From the NCBI GenBank assembly GCA_951640165.1, contig OX621260.1, forward strand, positions 20,106,001-20,170,000: 64,000 nt of DNA. Reading direction: 5' to 3'. This stretch comes from Pseudoips prasinana (Eukaryota; Arthropoda; Insecta; Lepidoptera; Nolidae). The notes beneath the pieces are model-generated. The model saw nothing but the letters and a program-made list of their open reading frames with translations, did not search any database and had not been told where the DNA came from. Positions within the stretch are counted from its first letter, which is position 1. Every line of letters begins with the position of its first letter. Made by a program: the position numbers and the translations under genes. Below, in pieces: positions 54,801 to 64,000 of the stretch.

Positions 54801-55045
54801 TTAATATAGTACAACTAAATTTCAAATCCTAAAATAAATAACAAGTTACTAATCTATTATAGATTAGTAACTTCTTATTTATTTTAGGATTTAAGAAAAT
54901 ATATCTGATAAAACAGACCGCACGGACGGACTAATTAATTTTTTGTAATTTTTATACTGTATTCGACTATGTTTATGTACTGCATGGTGAACTTGACAAG
55001 TACAACTGTATGTTAATACCCAAGTGCTGAATAAATGTCATTATT
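54800..55045 (+). repeat. Retroelement 3' end (family E) with snap-back
   Basis: A 33-bp arm (54824-54856) and its near-exact complement (54860-54892, one mismatch) precede the normal 3' end. Confidence 0.72.
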
Positions 55046-55107
55046 TCATTTAATTATATATCCACAGACGACGCGACGTATCGTCAATGTAGGTATAAAC
55101 TGAAGTA

Positions 55108-55315
55108 ACGGTTAAAAACTTGTGTGTACTTATGTACACGCGTTAGAAGTTATACTTCTTAATATACAACTTGAACATAGTTATCAATTTTCATACCACC
55201 TAGAACTAACTTCATGCTGTTAATTTTTTTGGTGTCGGTGTGCGCGCGCATCGTAAAAATTCACTCTCATCATTTTTCTCCATCGCGCCAAAAGAAGTAT
55301 AACTTCAAAAAAACG
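55108..55315. repeat. Interspersed repeat, second copy of the 27.9-kb family
   Basis: Near-identical to 27935-28206 without the internal duplication, so it likely represents the ancestral form. It contains a GTGTGCGCGCG motif. Non-coding. Confidence 0.6.
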
Positions 55316-55319
55316 GTTA

Positions 55320-55885
55320 AAGACAGGATTTCTCAAAAACATAATATAACATTCACTTACATTGAGAAATACAGATAAACAAAATAACATAAAATAATCT
55401 ATTGCGTGAAATGAGATACAAAACGGCGTAACTTAGTATTAGTATTGTTAGTGATAGGTACATAAAACTTAGAAAGTGATTTAGTAACACGTAATTATTT
55501 TAGACAAATAGGATAAGTAATTAAGTATGTTTTTTAGTATTTTCTTTTTGTTAATGTAGGTAAGTATTTAAATTTAATGGCAGGCGGCTAATTATAGTAG
55601 ATATTTGATAAAACTTTCCTTTATGTACCACGATTAATGAACAATAATTGCTTTTCAATTGAAATTTGATACGCCTTCACAGCGACGCAGGATACGAATT
55701 TCCATTTGTTTAACAATTCTTGCAAATATTTCGCTATCACCTACTGGGCTTCTCTGAAAGAGTATGGGTTCCTAATAGGCATTATGTAGTATGTCTATAG
55801 CAAGACTAATGAGAGGCTTGAGTTCGTTTCGAACTTGTTAATGGAAAAATAAATTTTCTAACCGAACCTAATCTAAGTTCTTTAT

Positions 55886-55928
<43 letters not shown>

Positions 55929-56065
55929 TTAATGGTAAGTTACATTTACAAACTTTGATGGTTTTTCTCGCCAAACACATTTGTTTATAGGCGAGATACG
56001 CTCTTTATGTTTAAAAATAACCTACCTATCCTCTTTACGTAAAAATTTTAACATTTATATACTTT
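55320..56065. other. AT-rich stretch, nothing recognised apart from poly(T)
   Basis: No shared repeat or supported frame other than the T run. Confidence 0.35.
55887..55926. repeat. Poly(T) run of about 40
   Basis: Uninterrupted T run broken only at its right end; may be a retroposon tail, with no body identified. Confidence 0.85.
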
Positions 56066-56071
56066 ATATTA

Positions 56072-57428
56072 GGGTAGAGTGGTAGCCAATGAACCGCGTG
56101 TACCGTATGAACCAGCGTGCCTACAGGCAACACGCAACGTTGCCAGCTCCTGCAAAAAGCTTATAAGGACACGCTTGCCATGCCACTAAGTTTGATCTAG
56201 TCGCCGGCCGCGTATCGCTACAAATGAACACGTGCGCCGCGTCCTTGTGTTTTGTATATCAAAAACGACGGAAAAGTCGTGAGTTTCTTTTTATAATTAC
56301 TTTATTAAACTAGCTCTTATTAAACTATGAGTAAATTGTATGTGTAATGAGGGTCCTTGCGCTTGTTTGAGACTACTTTTTGAAATAACTTCTAGAAAGT
56401 TATTGTGTATAAAATAACCTATCATTTCCTGAGAAGGGATGGGTACGCAGTGAGCCACAAGGACTGGGTAAACAGTGAACCACGGTTCATTGTGTACCAC
56501 ATGTAAGTGCTTGCCGGAATTGGTTAAATAATGCTTTTGTGTAGGTAACACTGATTATATGGCCATGGCATCTAACACATATAAACAGGTTGGGAGTAAT
56601 ATTCCAGATAACGGGTCGAAACACACTAGGACAGCAAACCCGTAAAAAGGGTTATCACATGGAAGCAGCTATTAAAAAAGGAATCACGCACGGACATTTG
56701 TAGGGGCTAAGTATTAGAAAAGCAGGGCAGCCGAAGCAGCAAGTCTTCCCTATCCAACACTGCGAAGATACATTAAGGAATATCGGAACAATCCGTCATG
56801 TAGATCGGAGCCGCATTACGATACAAGCAAATTTTTTAATGATGTACAAGAAGACGGCATTATAAGTATTTATTGGATTGTGCACATAAATTTTATGGCC
56901 ATATGACGGAGGACGAGCGAAATGATTATTGTTGTAATTGTTAAGTACAAATTGTGATTTACACTTAATAAAAATAAAAACTGGTTGTGATCTGATAACA
57001 GTAATATTAATTAGTGGTAGGTACAAACTTTGATGGATTTTGTTAACATTTAAGTCTGATTTGAGGTTTAAATATAAGTATGAAACTTAATAAATAACAA
57101 AACTTACAACTGTGTTAGTTATTTTAAACTAAAAGCAATCAATAATCGGTTTCTCTATTACAGTGATTCATTGTGTACCACCTGGATCATTCGGTCCCAC
57201 CCCCCCGATTCATCGTGTACCCCATCGGGTACACTATGAACCATTTACCTTGTTTTTTAAAAATCGGTATCAAATAGGCAATACCAAATATTTTTCAAAA
57301 TGTTTAATGCAATGTGGTAGTTTATTAAATTACCTATTTGGTGAGATAAAAATATATTCTTGAACTGCAATAACCACCTTGCTAGAGATCTTCAAACTTT
57401 TGGTGGTTCATTGGCTACCACTCTACCC
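56072..57428. mobile_element. Degraded pogo-like DNA transposon
   Basis: Inverted ends GGGTAGAGTGGTAGCCAATG and its complement are flanked by TA (56070-56071, 57429-57430). Inside at about 56590-56790, plus strand, is a decayed psq-type helix-turn-helix: MEAAIKKGI, LSIRKAG and LPYPTLRRYIKEYR can be read in different frames. Copies of a GGTTCATTGTGTACC-like motif occur near both ends and at about 56455 and 57170. The TA duplication and HTH fit the pogo group of Tc1/mariner. No intact transposase remains. Confidence 0.72.
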
Positions 57429-57434
57429 TACACA

Positions 57435-57995
57435 TAGAACAAACATAAAATATTGTTTGCTTTTATAACTTAGTATGCCGCACTATCTTAGTTTTTTAGT
57501 ATAGTAGTTAGTTAGTAGGTTGATTCGGATTTGTAATAAGATCACAGTAAACACAAAAATCTCTTTATATACATAAATATAATTCTCTTGTTTGTCTGCA
57601 AACTCTTCCGAAAAGGCTTGACCGATCGATATGAAAATATTTGGTAGGTTTGAAATCGGTCGTAAACTATTTTTAAACCAATAAATTTATAATTTAGTTT
57701 TAAACCTCCAAACTTATAATTTTGGGGTGGCCCATCTCATTTTTCCCTTTTTTGGCATTTTCTTTTATTTTTGTTTTATTATGATTTGTGATAAATACAT
57801 GACATACCTACAACCCTAGATTTTCACCCTATTACTACCGAAACCTATTTTATAATGCCAGTTTTAATATTTAAGGTTTTTTCGTGATTTTAATGATAAT
57901 TTTTGTGCATTTGATTGGGTCCCTCGATGATTTAGGTTTACTATTGGGCCCGGTAGGTGGCGTTGTGACGAGATTCCGAGATTTATTTCTAATAT
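57435..57995. other. AT-rich stretch, nothing recognised
   Basis: Between the pogo-like element and a Helitron. No supported feature. Confidence 0.35.
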
Positions 57996-57998
57996 AGC

Positions 57999-58172
57999 TG
58001 TACCCGCGATTTTACCCATGCTAAACTTTATAAATTATAGCCTTTGTGTTCTTCGGATACATAAGCTATATTACTACAAAGTTTCATCCAAATCCGTTCG
58101 GTAGTTTTTGCGTGAAAGAGTAACATACCTACATCCATACTCACAAACTTTCGAATTTATGCTATTAGTAGG
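57999..58172 (-). mobile_element. Helitron-like element, second family, degenerate
   Basis: Reverse orientation with body GTTTTTGCGTGAAAGAGTAAC; the 3' end has decayed to ATAGCTGTACCCGCG. Confidence 0.6.
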
Positions 58173-58234
58173 ATGGTCAGATGGATTTTAATAGATGAGG
58201 TTTTCTTCCTTTTTACTCACTCTACCGTTCTTAC

Positions 58235-58390
58235 CCACCACTGCAACTCCTGTAAGCCAGGATCAACAGTGGCACACAATGAAATGACACTGAGCGGTGC
58301 GGCTCCGGCATGTACCGGGGAATCGCTTTAACTGTCTTGGATTCCGCAACGAATTTTATCAGAAAGAAACAAGGAGGAGTTAGAAAATGA
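58235..58390. repeat. LINE-like fragment, second copy
   Basis: Shares ACCCACCACTGCAACTCCTG and AATCGCTTTAACTGTCTTGG with 46500-46640. Confidence 0.55.
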
Positions 58391-58451
58391 AAACTAATAT
58401 AACAACATGTTGTTTATTAAAATCCATGAAGCCAACTAAGTTAGCGAGCGT

Positions 58452-58848
58452 TGACTGCCTCGTTGGTCTAGCGGTAGCGTGTTCACCCGCAGTTAATGAG
58501 GTCCTGGGTTCAAATCCTCCAATCCAAAGCCAAAAGTGATTTTGGGACTTTTCTGTAAAAAGAAAAATTTCTCAGCATCAGCCCGAAGTCTGGGAGTTGG
58601 CGGTATTATACCCCCGTGCCTCGGAGAGCACGTAAAGCCGTCGGTCCTGTGCCTGACCTCTTTCCGGTCGTGTCGCTAAGTGTCGTGGCGCGTCCCATCG
58701 GATCATGAGAGTGATGGAATAGAAAGTGCTCCTGTGTTTGCGCACACCCTTGAGCACTATAATATGTACCGCGCAGATGACCAATCTTTGTTGAGACTGG
58801 CCGCCGTGGCCGAATTCGGCTAGGAGGACATTATTATTATTATTATTA
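58452..58848 (+). repeat. SINE-C, full-length
   Basis: Head GACTGCCTCGTTGGTCTAGC, body as in other copies with a short insertion near 58680, tail (ATT)n. Confidence 0.8.
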
Positions 58849-58989
58849 GCGAGCGTTATAAAGACTTAAGCGGTGACGCATCACATGACCTACCGCCATA
58901 TTATTATAGATTTCTGACTACCTGTAATGATTCTCATACATGTTTTTGTGACTGCAGTCAATGACGGTCCCTATCTTTGTATTTAACTA

Positions 58990-59230
58990 TCTATAATAAT
59001 AATAATATAATGATAGATCGACAAAAACGCTGCACAGTGATGGCTGATGATACCATCCCGCATGATGACAATCTTTTGATGGCTTACGTTAGTCGGTTGG
59101 GTCAAGAACAAGATCCAAAAAGTGGTGCTTTGGACACGGCTCGCATTGTCAGGAGGTTCCTGTCTCTAGAGCCGTAACCTCCGGTAGCATGGACCCTGTT
59201 CCTGCTGCCGGGTGCAAATCCAATTTTTTT
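58990..59230 (+). pseudogene. LINE ORF end, ARIVRRFLSLEP type
   Basis: Encodes MADDTIPHDDNLLMAYVSRL and ends GALDTARIVRRFLSLEP, stop, followed by a T-rich tail. The family is not certain. Confidence 0.4.
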
Positions 59231-59263
59231 TATTTTAAAATGTATATTTCAGTTTATTATGAA

Positions 59264-59475
59264 CTAGCTGTGCCCCGCGGTTTTACCCGCGTTAAACTTT
59301 ATAAAATATGGCCTATGTGTTATCCTAACTATAAAAATTTGCCTATGTTCTTTCTCAGGGTCTAGACCATCTGTATACCAAATTTCATTCATATCCGTTC
59401 AGTAGTTTTGGCGTGAACGAGTAACAGACAGACAGATAGACAGAGTTACTTTCGCATTTATAATATTAGTTAGGA
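59264..59475 (-). mobile_element. Helitron-like element, second family
   Basis: On plus: A|CTAGCTGTGCCCCGCGGT ... ATTAGTTAGGA|T. Intact ends and hairpin, 212 bp. It lies between two copies of another LINE tail (58990-59225, 59525-59680). Confidence 0.75.
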
Positions 59476-59524
59476 TTTTACAATAAATTTAATAAGAAAA
59501 AGGTTTGAATAAATGATAATAATA

Positions 59525-59700
59525 ATAACTGGGTCAAGGTTTGGATACAAAAGTCAGCTATAATGGGAACGGCGCGCATTGTGAGGAGGTTCCTTACTCT
59601 GTCGCCCTGACCACCGGCGGCCTAGGGCGTCACACCCCGCTGCAGGAAGAACTCTATCTTTTACATATTTATTTATATATTATTGTTTTTTTATATCAAT
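59525..59700 (+). repeat. LINE ORF end, second copy
   Basis: GTARIVRRFLTLSP-type ending in a different frame from the preceding copy, then CGTCACACCCCGCTGCAGGA. Confidence 0.4.
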
Positions 59701-59744
59701 TTTATAATTATAAATGTGTAAAAAATAAAAATAAATTATTTGAA

Positions 59745-59945
59745 ATAATAATATCCTGGGATATTATTCACACACGGCCATCTGATGTCAAACTAAGCAG
59801 AGCTTGTACTATGGAAACCAGATAACTATGATGATATGCTACTTTTCTTTTTGTAAATACATACTTATATAGATATCTATAATATAAATATCTTGGGTCA
59901 ACTATTACCATCTGATCCCAAAGTAGGTAAAGCCTGTACTATGTA
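59745..59945 (-). repeat. Two SINE-A tails, head to tail, reverse
   Basis: Two copies of the GATCCCAAA...GGTAAAGCCTGTACTATG-type tail about 120 bp apart. Confidence 0.6.
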
Positions 59946-59982
59946 CTAAAACGTTTTCCGGGACAGACTGTAATGTAAAATA

Positions 59983-60057
59983 TTTTTCCACGCATCTTTT
60001 CTGACGTCAACTAACAGATTTTTTCCACGCATCTTTTCTGACGTCATCTAACAGATT
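59983..60057. repeat. Two 37-bp tandem units with TGACGTCA
   Basis: TTTTCCACGCATCTTTTCTG then TGACGTCA (60002, 60039) and CTAACAGATTTT, repeated once. Confidence 0.78.
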
Positions 60058-60189
60058 TTTAGTGTCCACCGTTTTATTTTCTTTTAAAAAATTCAAAGAA
60101 AGGAGATTATCGTTTACTTTGGTTAATATCTCATGTCATATTTATTTTTATGGTGTACAATAAAGAGTATTCTATTCTATTATCAATTC

Positions 60190-60445
60190 CGTCCGTAAAG
60201 GAGGCGAGGTTAAGCAACTAGGCTCGCGGTCAGACCATACAATGGGTGATCACCAAATTTGCACGGCGACAAGCAAAAATTTTTTGAAAAAAGAATTCTG
60301 AGTGTCTCCTTGCTTCGGAGGGCACGTTAAGCTGTCGGTACCGGTTGTAGTCATTAGACAACAGTCGTTAAGCCATGTCAGAGGCCTACTGGGCGGATTG
60401 AAAAACTCTGACACGAGGGTAACCACTGCCCATTGTGCCATACGG
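60190..60445 (-). repeat. GGCAGTGGTTACC repeat, reverse
   Basis: AGGCGAGGTTAAGCAACTAG to GGGTAACCACTGCCCATTG. Confidence 0.68.
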
Positions 60446-60587
60446 TAAGTAAGTAGTATCAATTCAACTATATGTTTTTTGTATTTTGCGTATTTTCTCC
60501 ATTGATTGTTAACTGATATTGATAATTCATACTCGATGGAAAATGTTTTCTGTATGGTTCCATATAAATTGTGTTCAAAAAATTGTA

Positions 60588-60722
60588 CAGACGCCAGCAC
60601 ATCAAGTTGCACCAATCTTTTAAATTTCCCCAATTAAAAGCGAACCTTATGGTTATGTGATAAATTAAAAAATCTGTAAAAGAAATTCGACAGATTGGGG
60701 TAGCTGGATGTGCTGGCGTCTG
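60588..60722. mobile_element. TA-flanked MITE, 135-bp family (copy 5)
   Basis: Complete 135-bp copy with inverted ends CAGACGCCAGCACATC and TA on both sides (60586-60587, 60723-60724). No coding capacity. Confidence 0.88.
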
Positions 60723-60937
60723 TACTACAAAAAAGTTTAAGTTGATTTAAAATTATTGAAACAATAATTATAGTATAGAGTGATCTAATAATGATTCTTA
60801 ACTATTAATTGGGACAGTAAACATTAACATACTCGGAATATCCCTGCGCGATCAAAACAGAAACTGTGAAAAGTAGCCGACATAGCCCAAAGAATTGCCC
60901 AATTAGTTATGCTCAAAAGTTTATTTATTAGATAATA

Positions 60938-62219
60938 GGTCTTTACCTATGAAATTGCCGTTTTGTATGAAAAAATTTAAACCAATTTTTTTCATGAATT
61001 TTTTTATTTGTATTAATCGAAGTAATCACCCATGCAATCAATGCATCTTTGCCATCGCAGTGGCAGTTTATTGATGCCCTTCTTAAAGAAATCAGCTGGA
61101 CGGGAGGCAACAAATTCTTCAAAGGCATTTTGTACTGCCTCTCGGGTATTGATTTTTTTTCCCGCCAAGAAGTTATCCAAATTCTGGAAAAAGTAGTAGT
61201 CTGTAGGCGCAAGGTCTGGTGAGTAGGGCGGATGACGGAGAGCTTCCAACCCCAGTTCTTGCAACTTGGAGACCGTCTGCTGTGCAGTATGAGGTCGCGC
61301 GTTGTCGTACAGGAGCAGCGGAGACGAGCGATTGACCAATGCTGGTTGGAGATGCGCCAGCTTCTCCATCATTGTGCTCAGTTCTTCACAGTACACATCT
61401 GCAGTAATGCTCACCCCGTTTGGTAAGAAGCTGTGATGAATCACACCGGCGCTAGACCACCAAACAGTGACCATCACTTTTCTAGGGGTAAGTTTTCGTT
61501 TAGGGCATTGTTTAGGTGCTGAACCAGGATCCAACCAACTTGCTGAGCGCTTGCGGTTATCAAACAGAATCCATTTTTCATCGCAGGTAACAATGCGGTT
61601 CAAAATTCCTTCATTTGTGTGTCTGTTGAGCAGTGCAAGGCACGTCTCGACGCGTACTTCGCGCTGGCGATCATTGAGTTCGTGGGGCACCCATTTGTCA
61701 AGCTTTTTTACCTTGCCAATTTGACGCAAATGGACCAATATTGTTTTGACGCTAACGTCGAAAGCTGCTGCTAATTCAGCCGTAGATTGTGTATCATCAG
61801 CTTCCACAACCGCCTTTAATTCGTCATTGTCGACCAAAGTCTTCGGACGACCGCGAGGTTCATTTTTCAGGTCGAAATTTCCAGAACGGAAGCGAGCAAA
61901 CCAATAACAGGTGGTGCGTTGGTTTGTAGTGTTAGCTCCGTAAACGTCGTTGATGTTGCGTGCCGCTTGTGCCGCGTTGCTGCCACGACAGTACTCATAT
62001 TCCATAATTACTCGAATTTTTAACGTATCCATGATGACGAAAAAGATTGAAATGCGATGAAAATGTAACACTAATCAATAAAGAAATGACTACTTTTGGA
62101 AAAAAGAATCCATGTTTTTAAAATAAAATTAATTTGAAATTAGAATTCTTAGCCAAACAAAAATTATTTTGATTTGAAATGGCCAGTACTGCAGAACGGC
62201 AATTTCATAGGTAAAGACC
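60938..62219 (-). mobile_element. Mariner transposon, copy 2 (cecropia-like)
   Basis: Same 1,282-bp length, same orientation and nearly identical sequence to copy 1 at 39645, with TA duplication at 60936-60937 and 62220-62221. Both copies sit in an AATAA-TA-ATATTT context. Confidence 0.95.
61013..62032 (-). CDS. Mariner transposase (D,D34D), copy 2, three changes
   Basis: A full-length 339-residue frame. Compared with copy 1 it differs at R15C, H242Y and F294I. The catalytic aspartates D151, D243 and D278 are all kept, but H242 precedes the second Asp in the highly conserved HDNARPH motif, so H242Y may weaken catalysis. This is inference. The very low divergence from copy 1 indicates recent transposition from a common source. 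Confidence 0.93.
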   Translation of the reverse strand: MDTLKIRVIMEYEYCRGSNAAQAARNINDVYGANTTNQRTTCYWFARFRSGNFDLKNEPRGRPKTLVDNDELKAVVEADDTQSTAELAAAFDVSVKTILVHLRQIGKVKKLDKWVPHELNDRQREVRVETCLALLNRHTNEGILNRIVTCDEKWILFDNRKRSASWLDPGSAPKQCPKRKLTPRKVMVTVWWSSAGVIHHSFLPNGVSITADVYCEELSTMMEKLAHLQPALVNRSSPLLLYDNARPHTAQQTVSKLQELGLEALRHPPYSPDLAPTDYYFFQNLDNFLAGKKINTREAVQNAFEEFVASRPADFFKKGINKLPLRWQRCIDCMGDYFD

Positions 62220-62272
62220 TAATATTTACCAAGATCCAATTAAATCAAATAACGAATAATTCAAATAAATAG

Positions 62273-62620
<348 letters not shown>

Positions 62621-62924
62621 TTATTAGTATAAATTTGTCTCATATAATCGAATGTTATTCTTATGGAAAAAATAAAGAATCTTAAACCGTAACCACGAAT
62701 CCTTGACAACGCAACGCATCACAGTAAATTTCTATAACGTGAGTTGCGTATATAAACGGGCGCTAAAAATTCCATCGCTTAGTAATAAGGTAAACAGAAC
62801 AACACTGAAAGAAAGGTCGAGTGTAGTATATTTCCACTAAGAGACTGGATACTGGCGCATGGGTATAGCATTATTAAGTTAACACTTTCACAGACGGTCT
62901 AACTTTATTGTGGATCTAACTGGA

Positions 62925-63030
62925 GGTTGTGCACTACGTGACTACGTCACAAACAGATCGTTGTCTTCCCGGAGCTGATTGCACCTGGCGGCAGTAGACA
63001 GCAGTAGACACTTCTGGGGGAGTGTTCAAA
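62925..63030. repeat. LINE-like fragment, short copy
   Basis: GTCTTCCCGGAGCTGATTGC, matching 42260 region. Confidence 0.5.
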
Positions 63031-63367
63031 GCCTATTGTCAATCTATCTACACCTGCAGACTATCAAGTCGCTAATAATGCAGAACAGTGCCAATGTACT
63101 ACAGTGCATAATTAGCTAAACACTGCTGATGCACAGCAGTGCACAATTGGCGATTAGAAAGTTCGCAGAGACCTATACGGCTAGTTTCCACGTTCTCATC
63201 CGCGAAAGGGTGGCGCCATTACGGCACAGAACGTACAATAGTCACAAAAGCATTAAGAAAATATTATTATTATTTATTTTTTGCTCTTATTATTGATTTA
63301 AAACATAGCGTAGGTACAAACGCCAGCACATCAAGCTACCCCAATCTGTCAAATTTCCCCAATTGAA

Positions 63368-63937
63368 TTCTTTTTTTGACCTGACGCTACAGTTAGCCTA
63401 GGAGGATTTCACTGCTTCACCGGACTATAGAGGCGAGCAGAGGGCTCGAGCCGTCTAGCAATTAAGTAACCCGCGCCGGAGGGCACCCGCTGTGGGGTTC
63501 AAACCTCGACTCTGGGCGATTACTGGCGGAGAGAGGGCAAGATCATCATTTTAGGGAGTTTTGTGCAACTTTCGCTCTACGTTAATGACATGTCGCGGCC
63601 CCCGTCCGCGTTGAAGAGGCTTTTTATCGATACGATATGCAAACTAAGGGTCATGGAGGGCGTTGGTGGTCGCGACGCGTTCGCGATCGTACTCTCGTCC
63701 GACGAGTACGAATAATCGGTTTGTGTATAGTGTCACGAGAGTTTCTAATGACTTTAATTTGTTCTAAGTAGGTAGTAATCTCGTCGTCCGGTTCGTCCAA
63801 GACGATCCTGGGACGACGGTGCTTACGTGAGAAGTACGATGGGGTGTACTTGACCGCCTTTACCACCAAATGGTTTGGATGGTGAGTGGCCGAGTCAAAG
63901 TATGTTTTTGACGCCTGCTTCATCCATTGCTTGATGG
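63368..63937 (-). mobile_element. Jockey-like LINE 3' end inserted in a MITE
   Basis: Minus orientation; the A-rich tail (complement of TTCTTTTTTTG) is at 63369-63379. Flanked by a 12-bp duplication, TCCCCAATTGAA (63356-63367 and 63938-63949). It is 5'-truncated, as is typical for LINEs. Confidence 0.82.
63651..63935 (-). pseudogene. C-terminus of a jockey-like LINE ORF2
   Basis: About 95 residues starting TIKQWMKQASKTYFD, with SATHHPNHLV, then a basic C-terminal tail (RTRRTRVRSRTRRDHQR). The TIKxWxKxxxxxFFD/HPNxLV pattern is typical of the end of jockey-type ORF2 proteins. There is no catalytic domain here; it is a truncated insertion. Confidence 0.7.
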
Positions 63938-64000
63938 TCCCCAATTGAAAGTGAACCTTATGCTTATGTGATAAAGTTGAAAATTTATAAAAGGAATTTG

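Larger units (their letters stand above)
63317..64000. mobile_element. TA-flanked MITE (copy 6), split by a LINE, runs off the window
   Basis: The left part is 63317-63367 after TA at 63315-63316. It continues at 63938 through the window end. The intervening 570 bp (63368-63937) is a retroposed insertion flanked by TCCCCAATTGAA on both sides. Confidence 0.85.

Noticed and set aside
62745..62800. TATATAAACGGGCGC as a core promoter
   Set aside because: TATA-like, but no gene or supported frame follows within the window.

Overview
The window is a eukaryotic, AT-rich nuclear segment that looks lepidopteran (butterfly or moth). The evidence is a set of interspersed repeats I associate with Lepidoptera: an RTE-like LINE tail ending in (CAT)n next to the motif GTCCACTGCTGGACAAAGGC, Helitron ends of the form GGGGCACAGCTAG, several tRNA-derived SINE families, and cecropia-type mariners. 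No bacterial-style gene organisation is present. I cannot name the species.

One host gene can be reconstructed, on the minus strand between about 24.0 kb and 6.1 kb. Seven coding exons (17929 down to 6734) have consensus splice sites and compatible phases. They give a 547-residue protein made of an acidic N-terminal leader and two tandem copies of a module of about 200-225 residues. I do not recognise the family. Two probable 5' UTR exons lie at about 23.9 and 23.7 kb, and the 3' UTR runs to a poly(A) signal at about 6.12 kb. The introns are packed with transposable elements. One conserved-looking 105-base block at 9816-9920 has splice sites but ends in two stop codons, so it could be a poison or alternative terminal exon.

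The rest, including nearly everything from 25 kb to 64 kb, is a transposon landscape. Autonomous or once-autonomous elements are: two almost identical 1,282-bp mariners with intact 339-residue transposases (39645-40926, 60938-62219); a 2.97-kb hAT element with a BED-finger transposase broken by two frameshifts (32918-35887); a degraded pogo-like element (56072-57428); and fragments of several LINE clades. Non-autonomous elements are: short Helitrons (four in 1.6-4.2 kb), TTA/TAA-flanked Harbinger-like MITEs, a TA-flanked 135-bp MITE family, a hAT-like MITE, three tRNA-derived SINE families, and hairpin or foldback sequences.

Many insertions are nested, and the window itself often holds the unoccupied counterpart. 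This gives direct evidence for target-site duplications: TAA for a Harbinger MITE, A/T for a Helitron, TA for the 135-bp MITE, and 12-13 bp for retroposed pieces. The order in which several elements arrived can be read off. I see no CRISPR, operon or viral gene. The main candidate for something undescribed is the two-module gene; the most structurally unusual items are the rearranged LINE inside the element at 49319-50691 and the foldback cluster at 30.8-31.6 kb.
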